From assembly GCF_020091405.1 (NCBI RefSeq), contig NZ_CP081903.1, positions 1,612,001 through 1,676,000 of the forward strand: DNA of 64,000 nt. The letters are read 5' to 3'. The stretch is from Bacteroides cellulosilyticus (GTDB lineage Bacteria > Bacteroidota > Bacteroidia > Bacteroidales > Bacteroidaceae). The notes below the pieces were generated by a model that made no database searches, was not told the DNA's origin, and was given only the letters and a program-made list of their open reading frames with translations. Positions 1 to 7,552 of the stretch are shown piece by piece (positions within the stretch are counted from its first letter, which is position 1; every line of letters begins with the position of its first letter). The position numbers and the translations under genes were made by a program.

Positions 1-587
1 TGCTTATCGAATTTATAAGTAGCACACCAGGCATTGGCATCACCGGATACACTCTTGCCGATACGGAAACAGAACTCACTCTCGCTATCGCGCAACGTAT
101 TAATCAGCTTGCGGCAATCATCCGGCACAGTAGGGCTATCCGACAATTCGCTGATTTTTTCTGCCATTTGCGATAACCATTCCACATCGTGAATGTGCTT
201 CTTGTCGAGGGCAAAAACAAACACTGCCGGATAGTAATCGTTATCTCCCGGTCTCCACAAGGCACTGTTGGCCTGCACCACTGCTGCATATATGACGGGA
301 GACTCCGTATATTTCTTCTTCCAGCGATCCTTGAACAACCAGGGAGCATTGCCTGCCACTGCCCTGAAGAAGGGAGTTTCCATATCCCGGGGTGTTTGCA
401 GATAAGGTTTCAGCCTATCCAGACGAGTAGGATTATCGAAAGTTTCCTCTCCTTCTTCATCATCTTCCGGCACGGAGGGCCTGTTACGCAGTCCGTTTAC
501 ATCACACCCTTGCGCTTCCAGTTTCGCAATATCTTCTTCTGTCAGGTTATTCTCCCAGTCTTTGCCGGGGTTCACAAAAAATGCCAT
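1..587 (-). CDS. Partial hypothetical protein, runs off left edge
   Basis: Only the first 195 codons are inside the window. The translation opens MAFFVNPGKDWENNLTEED and stays open to the edge. There is no signal peptide or membrane segment in the visible part, so a cytosolic protein is likely. Residues about 38-50 are strongly acidic (PEDDEEGEE), and the rest is rich in Trp, Phe and Tyr. I do not recognise a family. The start is the first ATG after the stop of the small lemA relic at 668-733. The promoter region further upstream is a diverged copy of the one that drives the lemA operon (5754-6326), so this gene may be expressed together with that operon and may have arrived by duplication of the locus. 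The open frame is clear; its function is unknown. Confidence 0.7.
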   Translation of the reverse strand, partial: MAFFVNPGKDWENNLTEEDIAKLEAQGCDVNGLRNRPSVPEDDEEGEETFDNPTRLDRLKPYLQTPRDMETPFFRAVAGNAPWLFKDRWKKKYTESPVIYAAVVQANSALWRPGDNDYYPAVFVFALDKKHIHDVEWLSQMAEKISELSDSPTVPDDCRKLINTLRDSESEFCFRIGKSVSGDANAWCATYKFDK

Positions 588-667
588 AATAATTCTAGTT
601 TAAGAGTTAATATTCTGTCAAATAGTTAATATAATAAATGCATATTAGTTAAGCCTCAATTCATCCG

Positions 668-733
668 CTACCTGACAAGCAAGAAACACAATAAGCCTAT
701 CCTGATATAAAGAAGAATTCCCTGGTTTTCCAT
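668..733 (-). pseudogene. lemA 5' relic or 21-codon leader peptide
   Basis: Reading leftwards from 733, the frame begins MENQGILLYI, the same ten residues as the intact LemA protein that starts at 6326. It then diverges and stops after 21 codons. The DNA on both sides of the ATG also matches the intact lemA start region. It is best read as the stump of a duplicated lemA gene whose body was deleted. It could still be translated as a short leader before the gene that starts at 587. Confidence 0.6.
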
Positions 734-945
734 AATTTTACTTTCTGATATAGATTAATAGTAGTTCCATTGCAGCTGCCAAGGAGACTGTTACAAAAAT
801 AAGAAGATACCCATGAACCGGAAAACAAACAGGGGGGATAAATGAGAAGGGAGTTTTACTTCATAAAAATCTGTTTTTCAACCCGTTATTATCCAGTAAA
901 AGTAAGAGCAAAGGGGATATTTTCAATTTCCAAAAGAAACAGCAG
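690..945 (-). repeat. Diverged copy of the lemA promoter region
   Basis: About 250 bp here aligns by eye with 6290-6535, the start and upstream region of the lemA operon. Shared landmarks, in order, are the lemA start codon, a stretch ending ctgatatagattaata, the word acaaaaataagaaga, a run of six G in caggggggacaaat or caggggggataaat, ctgtttttcaac, and ggggatattttcaatt. On the minus strand both copies contain a TAnnTTTG box (TATTTTTG, here at 801-794). The upstream half is as well preserved as the rest, which suggests the promoter is still under selection. Confidence 0.7.
794..801 (-). promoter_or_regulatory. -7 promoter box for the partial gene at 1-587
   Basis: The minus strand reads TATTTTTG, a match to the Bacteroidetes -7 consensus TAnnTTTG. 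It sits at the same place in this copy as the box at 6387-6394 does before lemA, which supports it as a real promoter. Confidence 0.5.
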
Positions 946-1036
946 GCGTTTTAAAGGAAAAAAACAAAGAATTCCGACCTTAATCATTCAAAGTTCTTGA
1001 TTTCACAAAAGCCTGAAGGTTATGATTATTACAAGT

Positions 1037-1216
1037 GACTCATTGGCGGAATTAGGTCCTTTTTGAGCGGTTATGAATCTTTTCACCACAGAGGACACAG
1101 AGTCTCACAGAGTTTAATCAATTTGAAATCAAAAGAATAGAACTCCGTGAGACTCTGTGTTACTCTGTGGTGAAAACTCATTACTGTACCAAATGAATCA
1201 ATTCCGCCAACAGGTC
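1037..1216. mobile_element. 180-bp MITE-like element with terminal inverted repeats
   Basis: The ends are 17-bp imperfect inverted repeats: GACTCATTGGCGGAATT on the left and, reverse-complemented, GACCTGTTGGCGGAATT on the right (14 of 17 match). The hexamer ACAAGT flanks both sides (1031-1036 and 1217-1222) like a target-site duplication. Inside is a second, longer inverted repeat (1080-1114 with 1141-1176), about 35 bp with one small indel, built around CACCACAGAG and ACACAGAGTCTCAC words. No protein is encoded. A related word (tctgtgtattctgtggtgaa) occurs near 61079. Whether it moves, or is only a folded extragenic repeat, cannot be told from one copy. Confidence 0.5.
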
Positions 1217-1229
1217 ACAAGTAGGATAA

Positions 1230-1600
1230 GAAGAGTGATAACCCACTGTAAATAAACCCCGTGCCTACTTCTTCAGTAAAGTATTATTAATCAAATATCA
1301 TTCCGTTATAAAGAAACGTAAGTCTCACTTTATCGGAACGTTTGTCTCCTTACTATGAGACATCCGTTTCTTACCTGAGAAACTTTTATTTCTCTATTGT
1401 GAAACTCTTGTTCCACAGGCAAGGCACTTTTATTCCAATAGGGAGAAACAAAATAGAACAAATAGAGGCGCGACAAAGCACTGATGTCTCCCTCCTCAGC
1501 CACAAGGAAAGGCGTAATCTCACGACTATAACTCCCGCTTGACAACAGGCTTATTTGCTGAATTCCACCATCGGATTAAGAAACTCTTTTTATTAACCTA
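1230..1600. other. Gene-free stretch, nothing recognised
   Basis: Short open frames occur on both strands here but overlap each other, lack a convincing promoter or ribosome-binding context, and resemble nothing I know. I see no hairpin followed by a T-run. It is probably non-coding upstream sequence of the DUF3836 gene at 1696. Confidence 0.4.
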
Positions 1601-1649
1601 ACGATAACATTACGATAACATTCATCCTCATGCCCCTGCCCTATCTTTG
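1601..1649 (+). promoter_or_regulatory. Promoter with tandem 11-bp repeats, DUF3836 gene 1
   Basis: Two perfect tandem copies of ACGATAACATT occupy 1601-1622. The -7 box TATCTTTG follows at 1642-1649, with 20 positions between the end of the repeats and the first base of the box. The second repeat overlaps the expected -33 region. Tandem 11-bp repeats touching the promoter are typical of OmpR-type activator sites. The same arrangement with identical spacing occurs at 6760-6808 and 10305-10353. Confidence 0.7.
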
Positions 1650-1695
1650 CAACATCAAAAGTAACGAAATGTATAACTTAAAAAATAAAACGATT

Positions 1696-2181
1696 ATGAA
1701 AGCTTTAGTATTATCAGTAGTATTCGCATTGACATCAGTAGTAAACGCAGTAAGTGGTAACAATGTAAAAGACTTCGCCTACAACAGTGAGAAACAGGAA
1801 AACGGTGTAGAAACCCAGACAGTCTACAAAGTAAAAGAAGGCAAGTACCTGGAACGCCACCTGCAATACAACTACACACATGATGAAAAAGGACGTGTAT
1901 CCGCAAAGGAAATCCTGAAATGGAACCAGGACAACAGCCGTTTCGAAAAGCAGTATTGCCTCAACTTCAGCTACACCGACAACGAAGTAAACGTGGAATA
2001 TGTAGCATGGAACAGCAAAGCCGGTGATTACACAAATGTGAAAGCCAAAGCCGTTTATCAGATGAACGAGAATGGCATGAACTACATGGCTTACAACTGG
2101 AATGAGAAAAACAACTCCTGGAATCTGGTAACAGAACACAATGCGACAAATTGGAACAACGCTTTGCTGGCAAACAGATAA
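1696..2181 (+). CDS. Secreted DUF3836 family protein
   Basis: The 161-residue product has a clear signal peptide (MKALVLSVVFALTSVVNA), then a compact domain with many Tyr, Asn and Trp. It matches the Bacteroides DUF3836 family as I know it; function is unknown. It is a close paralogue of the protein at 10401, sharing YNSE/YNTE, LQYNY, KQYCLNFSY and NVEYVAWNSK segments. The -7 box at 1642-1649 puts the transcript start near 1656, so a more upstream ATG at 1630 cannot be used. An in-frame ATG at 1669 (MYNLKNKTI before the signal peptide) is possible, but that segment is also conserved at DNA level at the other two copies of this promoter and may be untranslated leader. It is convergent with the protease gene at 2289. 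Confidence 0.8.
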   Translation: MKALVLSVVFALTSVVNAVSGNNVKDFAYNSEKQENGVETQTVYKVKEGKYLERHLQYNYTHDEKGRVSAKEILKWNQDNSRFEKQYCLNFSYTDNEVNVEYVAWNSKAGDYTNVKAKAVYQMNENGMNYMAYNWNEKNNSWNLVTEHNATNWNNALLANR

Positions 2182-2221
2182 TTACTCTAACAAGAATTCT
2201 CTCTTACAGTTTCCAATGAAA

Positions 2222-2271
2222 AAACGCGGCTGCCAAAAGATAATCGACAATCTTTATAGGCAGCCGCGTTT
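2222..2271. terminator. Bidirectional intrinsic terminator
   Basis: A 13-bp perfect stem (AAACGCGGCTGCC at 2222-2234 with GGCAGCCGCGTTT at 2259-2271) encloses a further AAAGAT/ATCTTT pairing. On the minus strand it is followed by a T-run. It lies between two convergent genes, so it probably serves both the DUF3836 gene and the lemA operon. Confidence 0.8.
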
Positions 2272-2288
2272 GCAATTATTACTTAAAG

Positions 2289-3371
2289 TCAGTCTTCGTG
2301 TTTAGAATATTCAGAAAATTCGCAACCAAACTCTTCTACCATCATATTATCCATCTCATCGGCTTTCAATGCCAGATTCACCAGATTAGTCAGGATTTCA
2401 TCTTCCGATGCATCCGTAATGTCAGACAGATGTACACGATATGCTATGTAGATCTGGCGTCCTTCAATACCGAGTTTGTAAGGACTGAAATCTTCACCCA
2501 GGATATAATCGAGCACCCTTTCCACCTCTTTCTTTGGCAACAGATTGATAGGAGAAACAGCAAACAGATAAGTATTTTCATAAACAAAGATACGCACTTC
2601 GGAACTGCCTTTATGGAATGTCCAGGAGTCATAACCGTCACGCGCAAGGATCGGATTAACTCCCATCTCACGGATGGCACGTTCGCAGAAGGTACTCAAT
2701 GAAGACGGTTCGCGCTCTTCAAAGATACCCTCGGGCAGCTTTTCGCCGCATGAAGGGCAGAATTCTTCCTCTTCCGATATCAGCTCGTCACAACTGTCGC
2801 ACTGCACCTGAAAAGCTGTACGGTCCACAGCCTCCACAAATTCAAGCAGCTTCCGTAATGCTTCTACACGGATGCCGAAACCCATATTGTCGGCATTACT
2901 CAGCTTACTCACCGTTACACCTACCACTTCGTTCTTTTCATTGAAGATAGGACCGCCGGAGTTACCGGGATTCACTGCCGCATCAGTCTGTATATAGTAC
3001 TTTCCATCCACCAGCTGTTTGGGCGAAGACACAGAGCCTTCGGTCACCGTAAAAGGCATGCCATAAGGATAACCGGCCACACAAACCTTTCCACCGATGG
3101 ACAAGGAATTATCTCCTGCCAGATTCAGGGAAGGCAGAGCTGAGAAATCACCGTCTACGGACAGCAGGGCTATGTCCAATGAAGGGTTCACCAGTACCAC
3201 CTTAGCCAGATAAGGATTCCGGTCATTATCATGTACCGCCACTGCATGAAAGCCTTTCACCACATGGTAGTTCGTCACAAAAAGATCATAGTCTTTCAGA
3301 TAGAAACAGCTGCCTGATCCACCTGCATGGGTTACTTTGAAAACCAACTGATATATATTGTTCTGTTCCAT
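2289..3371 (-). CDS. Cytosolic trypsin-like (S1C) protease with zinc ribbon and YbjN-like tail
   Basis: The 360-residue protein has an HtrA/Deg-type protease domain at residues about 5-180 with the full catalytic triad: H36 in TNYHVV, D66 in SLDIALL and S138 in NPGNSGGP. A four-cysteine zinc ribbon follows (C191, C194, C205, C208). Residues about 225-350 resemble the YbjN / type III chaperone-like fold. There is no signal peptide and no PDZ domain, so unlike DegP it should act in the cytosol or at the inner face of the membrane. It is the last gene of an operon with lemA, a DUF3137 gene and a 437-codon gene, 21 bp after the previous stop. The association suggests an envelope or stress-related complex, but the substrate is unknown. 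Confidence 0.85.
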   Translation of the reverse strand: MEQNNIYQLVFKVTHAGGSGSCFYLKDYDLFVTNYHVVKGFHAVAVHDNDRNPYLAKVVLVNPSLDIALLSVDGDFSALPSLNLAGDNSLSIGGKVCVAGYPYGMPFTVTEGSVSSPKQLVDGKYYIQTDAAVNPGNSGGPIFNEKNEVVGVTVSKLSNADNMGFGIRVEALRKLLEFVEAVDRTAFQVQCDSCDELISEEEEFCPSCGEKLPEGIFEEREPSSLSTFCERAIREMGVNPILARDGYDSWTFHKGSSEVRIFVYENTYLFAVSPINLLPKKEVERVLDYILGEDFSPYKLGIEGRQIYIAYRVHLSDITDASEDEILTNLVNLALKADEMDNMMVEEFGCEFSEYSKHED

Positions 3372-3392
3372 TGATTCATTATTTTTAATCTG

Positions 3393-4706
3393 TTATTGTT
3401 GTCCGCCAAGTGCCTGTTGCATCATCTTCTGTTGAAGTTCCTGAGCCAGACGCATATACTCGGCCATATCTCCCCTCATCATGGCAGCCTGCATATCGGC
3501 CTGCGCCTTCATGATTTCCTCTTGCAGAGATGCTGCCATACCCTGTATTTGCTCGATGGCTTCTGCCGATATATCTTCCAGGTCATCTTCATCCGGTTCC
3601 AGGTCACCTTCCATTATTTTATCCATCGCATTGTAAAGGATTTCAGATGCATCCTCCATCGGCTTGCCGCTTGCTTTTTCAAGCGCATGCGAAAGAATTA
3701 CGTTAATATCATCCTGCACATCATTATAGAAGTAAGCCTCATAGAAAATATAGAGCAGACGTACCGTACTCCGCTCATAATTTTCCGTCTGAATGGCTTC
3801 AGTAGCTTCTTTATAGACACTCATAAAGTTCTCCTGCATATTCTTCAGAGACGAACGGCGCTTGGTAGACACCAATGTATCTACGAAATAAAGGTCAGCC
3901 GCCAGTTCCTCCTTAGGCATGGCGAGCAATTTCTCAAGGAAAGCCTTTCCTTTCGCTACCACCTCGGCAGTAGGCAGTTCGGCATCCATATCGTCCACCG
4001 CTTTATCAAGATCATTCAATAACTGGCCTTGCGGACGGGCAAAGTAGGAAATCTGATAGAAAGTTGTATCGAGCACATTCCAGGAGTAGCCATATTTCCG
4101 GTCGGCATCATACTCTTTCACGGCTTCCAGTGTTTCGCGGCCCAAGATTTGCAAACCTTCATAAATGCGGTCTATCTCTTCCTGCGGATAAGGGGTGACC
4201 TGCGGCTCATAGCACCGCGTAGCACCGAACTTCGTACAGAACTCGTCATCATATTTATCGCCGATGTGGCAGATATTCTGTAACACGAAGTACATCTTAT
4301 GGGGATGGCTCTGCGAGAGAGAACACGTGTACTCCATTCTCAACTTGTCATTGTCCTTCACAAAGCGAGGCAACAGCAGCTTGTTCAGATTCAGGTCTGC
4401 AATCTGTCGAAGCATGGCTACACGCCCTTTCTCGGGCAAGTTCAGGAAGTCGGCACTGATACGGTAAAATCCGTCTTTTACAGAAATATGCACCAGTATA
4501 GAACCGTGGGGAATATGAAATTCAGTACCATCCGCATTGCCATACTTCGTCCGGAAGTCCGCATTCAGGTAATCCAGCAAACTGTGGAAAGCTTGCAGGT
4601 ACTCGCCTTGGTTATACAAGTCCACGCTCTTTTCGTAAGCCTCCGTATGAATGGAACTTTGCGTGGAGTCCACTACGGGAGGAATAAATGTAAGTGTTTG
4701 TTTCAT
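3393..4706 (-). CDS. Uncharacterised protein, YbjN-like domain and coiled-coil tail
   Basis: The 437-residue protein has no signal peptide. Residues about 25-60 look like a TPR-type helical pair (SVDLYNQGEYLQAFHSLLDY). Residues about 60-165 resemble the YbjN/type III secretion chaperone-like fold, similar in style to the tail of the protease encoded next. The middle is helical and without recognised motifs. The last 80 residues are a charged segment followed by a Met/Gln/Ala-rich coiled coil ending QQALGGQQ. It lies between the DUF3137 gene (14 bp upstream) and the protease gene, so it is probably made with LemA and DUF3137. I assign no enzymatic role; a scaffold or chaperone is an inference from the folds. 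Confidence 0.75.
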   Translation of the reverse strand: MKQTLTFIPPVVDSTQSSIHTEAYEKSVDLYNQGEYLQAFHSLLDYLNADFRTKYGNADGTEFHIPHGSILVHISVKDGFYRISADFLNLPEKGRVAMLRQIADLNLNKLLLPRFVKDNDKLRMEYTCSLSQSHPHKMYFVLQNICHIGDKYDDEFCTKFGATRCYEPQVTPYPQEEIDRIYEGLQILGRETLEAVKEYDADRKYGYSWNVLDTTFYQISYFARPQGQLLNDLDKAVDDMDAELPTAEVVAKGKAFLEKLLAMPKEELAADLYFVDTLVSTKRRSSLKNMQENFMSVYKEATEAIQTENYERSTVRLLYIFYEAYFYNDVQDDINVILSHALEKASGKPMEDASEILYNAMDKIMEGDLEPDEDDLEDISAEAIEQIQGMAASLQEEIMKAQADMQAAMMRGDMAEYMRLAQELQQKMMQQALGGQQ

Positions 4707-4720
4707 GTTATAATATGGTT

Positions 4721-5743
4721 TTAAAGGATATCTGTCACCTGACAGGCAAGGTTTATATCATTGTATATCTCTTCAAGCAGATGTTCATTGTCCAGTGCCC
4801 GCTTGCGAAGGCAGAGGAAACCGTCGGGCATCACTCCCGCATAATAAAAAGTACCTTTGTTGAAAGAAAGCATCATATCGTGCCCGAATGTTTCGCGCAA
4901 ACGGGTAATCCGGCGCATGACCGCCGGTGTCAGTATCATACGGGCGGTTACTTCGTCATCGGCATAAACCACGAAATACTTCTCGAAATCCGGGTCTTCC
5001 AGATGAACGAAGCGGGCATTATAGCGTTTCTTCAAGCCCTGGATATTCTTTGCCAGATAGCCGGCCTTTTGTTCCAGATGGTCGGGCAGGATAATCGTGC
5101 TGCCCTTAAAACTACGCTCCAGACGGCACCAGCCAAACATCCCGCGGAAGTTATGCGCACTACTTTCGTACCTGGAGGCGAACAGCGGACGGAGCACATA
5201 ACGGTAAAGCATCACCAAATAGCCTGTTACAGAGTTCAGTTCCAACTTATTCATCAGTCCATAGGAAACCCCTATATCGGCTATATAAAGGGTACGATCT
5301 CCCCGCGGCACTTCCAGATAAGCATAGGTGGTAGCCGCCAGTGCCGGATCAGAGAAAGAAGAATTAAAGAGCCTGCTACCGGATAATATACGCTGGTCCA
5401 GTTGCGAAGAGAAGGAGAAAAGAACGGATGGAAACATAGCAGACATAATGCTGCGCATGATATCATTTTCCTGCCCTTGGAATTTCATAAGAGAGCGGCT
5501 GAATGCGAAGTTCAGCACAATAAATCCCATAAAGACCGGGAAAATGTATTGCGTAACCACACTGTAGTTCTCTAAGCCGATATATCCAACAAGATAGCCC
5601 CCAAACAGGACGAACATCATCCAGCAAAACACAAAGAGATAGACTATGATGCTCAGAATACGAACAATCTTCTGCCAGAAATATACACGGGACAGTTCGG
5701 TACGAAGCCTTTCGGAAAGGCTTCTGAAGTCAATTGATTCCAT
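4721..5743 (-). CDS. DUF3137 family membrane protein
   Basis: The 340-residue protein has two adjacent hydrophobic segments near the N-terminus (about residues 27-55 and 64-82), followed by a cytosolic domain. The C-terminal half shows the DUF3137 pattern: HLEQKAGYLAKNIQGLKKR, then HLEDPDFEKYFVVYADDEV and ARMILTPAVM. Family members have no known activity but are often encoded beside lemA, as here, with 10 bp separating the two genes. It is inferred to act with LemA at the inner membrane. The start ATG directly follows the lemA stop and precedes the first membrane segment. Confidence 0.85.
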   Translation of the reverse strand: MESIDFRSLSERLRTELSRVYFWQKIVRILSIIVYLFVFCWMMFVLFGGYLVGYIGLENYSVVTQYIFPVFMGFIVLNFAFSRSLMKFQGQENDIMRSIMSAMFPSVLFSFSSQLDQRILSGSRLFNSSFSDPALAATTYAYLEVPRGDRTLYIADIGVSYGLMNKLELNSVTGYLVMLYRYVLRPLFASRYESSAHNFRGMFGWCRLERSFKGSTIILPDHLEQKAGYLAKNIQGLKKRYNARFVHLEDPDFEKYFVVYADDEVTARMILTPAVMRRITRLRETFGHDMMLSFNKGTFYYAGVMPDGFLCLRKRALDNEHLLEEIYNDINLACQVTDIL

Positions 5744-5753
5744 ATTACGTCTA

Positions 5754-6326
5754 CTACTTTAAAAGTGCACTGACATCCACATTCCGCTGCTCCTGCTCGG
5801 GAATATCAATCAGTTCTTCCTGATGATGATTCTGCCGGCCGGCTACGATGGAAGAGGGAAACATCTCAATGGAGTTATTATAGTCGGTGACCGCAGCATT
5901 ATAGGTGCGGCGTATGGCTTGCAGTTGTAATTCCATATCTTCAATGCTCCTTTGCAGTCGGGTGAACTGCTCGCTTGCCTTCAGTTCCGGGTAATCTTCT
6001 ACGGATAATTGAAGTTTGGAGATTAAAGAAGAAAGCTCATTACCGGTTTTTATCTGTTCATTCTCCTGTGAAGGCTGAAAAGTTCGTGAACGAAGTTCCG
6101 CGATACGGGTTAGCGTCTCATTCTCATGCCCCATATAGGACTTTACGGCAGCTACCAAATTCGGTATCATATCGTTCCGCTGCTTCAATGCCACGCAAAT
6201 GCCGCTACGGCATTGCTTTACCCGATTCCGTTTTGCAATCAGATTATTGGCAGTCCAGATATACCAAAGTACCAATAAGATGGTAAGGGCTATTCCGATA
6301 TAAAGAAGTATTCCCTGATTTTCCAT
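5754..6326 (-). CDS. lemA: LemA family protein
   Basis: The 190-residue protein begins with a single membrane anchor (about residues 7-25) and continues as the long helical LemA domain, with the signature RNDMIPNLVAAVKSYMGHE and a following coiled-coil region. LemA proteins are membrane-anchored helical bundles of unresolved function, usually oriented with a short N-terminus outside. It is the first gene of a four-gene operon (lemA, DUF3137, YbjN-like, S1C protease). A promoter box lies about 60 bp upstream of the start. The first ten residues and the upstream region recur as a relic at 668-945, so the locus was once duplicated. The C-terminus (IPEQEQRNVDVSALLK) is complete. Confidence 0.9.
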   Translation of the reverse strand: MENQGILLYIGIALTILLVLWYIWTANNLIAKRNRVKQCRSGICVALKQRNDMIPNLVAAVKSYMGHENETLTRIAELRSRTFQPSQENEQIKTGNELSSLISKLQLSVEDYPELKASEQFTRLQRSIEDMELQLQAIRRTYNAAVTDYNNSIEMFPSSIVAGRQNHHQEELIDIPEQEQRNVDVSALLK

Positions 6327-6535
6327 AATTTTACTTTCTGATATAGATTAATAATAGTTGTATCGTATCTACTTACGAGAACGGAACAAAAATAAGAAGA
6401 TAGACATAAAACAGGAAAGAAACAGGGGGGACAAATAAAGAGTCTCATTTTTATTATAAATCTCTGTTTTTCAACTGATTATTATTACCAAGCAGAGAAG
6501 AAGCAAGGGGATATTTTCAATTATAAGGGGAATAG
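6290..6535 (-). repeat. lemA promoter region, partner of the copy at 690-945
   Basis: This is the intact copy of the duplicated start-and-promoter segment. On the minus strand the -7 box TATTTTTG lies at 6394-6387. The match to the other copy extends through about 200 bp upstream of the start codon and about 30 bp into lemA. Confidence 0.7.
6387..6394 (-). promoter_or_regulatory. -7 promoter box of the lemA operon
   Basis: The minus strand reads TATTTTTG (TAnnTTTG), about 60 bp before the lemA start codon. The same box is conserved in the duplicated copy at 794-801. Confidence 0.6.
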
Positions 6536-6590
6536 TCCAATAGAATAACAGACAAAACTAAGGATAATGATCTAATTCATGCTGGAAAAG

Positions 6591-6666
6591 TTACGAGCTA
6601 CCGGCTACAAGCTACAAGTAGCTGCGCTATATTCCGAAAGGTACTTGTAGCTCGTAGCCTGTAGCT
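6591..6666. repeat. Extragenic palindromic repeat, GAGCTAC family, copy 1
   Basis: Words of the type TTACGAGCTAC and GCTACAAG on the left (6591-6620) are answered by TACTTGTAGCTCGTAG on the right (6642-6657), giving a long imperfect hairpin. A second member of the family lies at 15283-15359 after leuS. Such repeats are typical of Bacteroides intergenic regions; no gene is encoded. Confidence 0.65.
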
Positions 6667-6759
6667 GATTCATAACCATACAGAAAGGATTTGCCAGCAA
6701 GTTTTATTAGCTCTTTATACCTTACTAAACTTGCATATCGACTTATAATCGTTAACCTA

Positions 6760-6808
6760 AAGATAACATTGCGATAACATTCCTTCTCTCCCTGCCGCCT
6801 TACCTTTG
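6760..6808 (+). promoter_or_regulatory. Promoter with tandem 11-bp repeats, small membrane peptide gene
   Basis: AAGATAACATT (6760-6770) and GCGATAACATT (6771-6781) form a tandem repeat, with the -7 box TACCTTTG at 6801-6808. The 20-bp spacing is the same as at the two DUF3836 promoters, and gttaacct precedes the repeats as at the 10.3-kb copy. Confidence 0.65.
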
Positions 6809-6854
6809 CAACATCGAAATAACCCCAATGTATCACTTAAATAATAAACAAGCC

Positions 6855-6992
6855 ATGAAGAAATTTCAGAAAACAGGAATCGAATTTGCAAAAGGTATTG
6901 CAATCGTTTTGGCAGCTTACGTATTAATGGGCACAGTCAATCCTGCATACACAGGACTCAAACACGCCATTGCAAATATATTCTTCAATTAA
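6855..6992 (+). CDS. 45-residue single-pass membrane peptide
   Basis: The frame encodes MKKFQKTGIEFAKG, then a hydrophobic stretch (IAIVLAAYVLMG) and a short polar tail ending IANIFFN. It is supported by a promoter of the shared direct-repeat type, by an A-rich leader, and by its tight spacing (12 bp) to the DUF3267 gene, with which it is probably co-transcribed. An in-frame ATG nine codons upstream (MYHLNNKQA) mirrors the MYNLKNKTI segment before the DUF3836 genes. The peptide has one predicted membrane helix and no recognised family. Its place in the same putative regulon as two secreted proteins suggests an envelope role. Confidence 0.65.
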   Translation: MKKFQKTGIEFAKGIAIVLAAYVLMGTVNPAYTGLKHAIANIFFN

Positions 6993-7004
6993 TAAAAAGA
7001 ACAG

Positions 7005-7550
7005 ATGATGAAAGCGGATATCTCAATTGTACAAAGCAAGAAAGGAACTGAAATCATGGTTTCGGGAAATAAGATCAACAAGTATGGAATACTGGCTGCA
7101 ATCCTTTTTACAGTACCCATACTGCTCTTATTCCGATGGATACACGGAGAAGATATGGCTCATGTATCATTACTGATATTCTGGTCGTGCGCCCTGGCAG
7201 GCTTTGGAGTAAATCTATTGCTTCATGCACTATTCTTCGGAATCTTTTCGCCTAAAGGTTTCCGGTCCATCTCTTTCGTAAAGCATAAGGGAGGCATACG
7301 CTTCTGCCACTGCAACGAACCCATCAGAATGTGGCAATATCGCACAACCTGCTTCTTACCTATTCTGTTGTTAGGCATCCTTCCGCTTTTGTACGGCATG
7401 GCAACAGGGAATTATTATTTCACATTATTCGGAACATTCTTACTTATCGGTAGCATGGACGACATCTGCATCCTCTGGAAACTGCGTTCATTCGGCAAAG
7501 ATGCATTTATCAACGACTGTTCACAGGAGTTGCGATTCCATATATGGTAA
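7005..7550 (+). CDS. DUF3267 family membrane protein, degenerate metalloprotease motif
   Basis: The 181-residue protein has about four hydrophobic segments and the DUF3267 layout, including FCHCNEPIRMWQYR and the late SMDDICILWKLR segment ending in D-x-x-x-E. DUF3267 proteins are regarded as putative membrane zincins with HExxH. Here the motif position reads N70-L-L-L-H74, so both the first His and the Glu are missing and zinc-dependent proteolysis is unlikely. It follows the 45-codon gene by 12 bp and is convergent with the histidine kinase gene, whose stop lies 3 bp beyond. The family call rests on the overall pattern; a non-catalytic binding role is an inference. Confidence 0.75.
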   Translation: MMKADISIVQSKKGTEIMVSGNKINKYGILAAILFTVPILLLFRWIHGEDMAHVSLLIFWSCALAGFGVNLLLHALFFGIFSPKGFRSISFVKHKGGIRFCHCNEPIRMWQYRTTCFLPILLLGILPLLYGMATGNYYFTLFGTFLLIGSMDDICILWKLRSFGKDAFINDCSQELRFHIW

Positions 7551-7552
7551 TG

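Noticed and set aside
189..629. 146-codon plus-strand frame at the left edge
   Set aside because: It is antisense to the better supported minus-strand gene that runs off the edge and begins inside it without a promoter.
1037..1216. Rho-independent terminator for the left-edge gene or the DUF3836 gene
   Set aside because: The palindrome stands upstream of both neighbouring genes, has no T-run and is bounded by terminal repeats, which fits an inserted element better.
1342..1545. Two overlapping frames of 66 and 71 codons on opposite strands
   Set aside because: They overlap each other, have no promoter or homology pattern, and lie in a non-coding upstream region.
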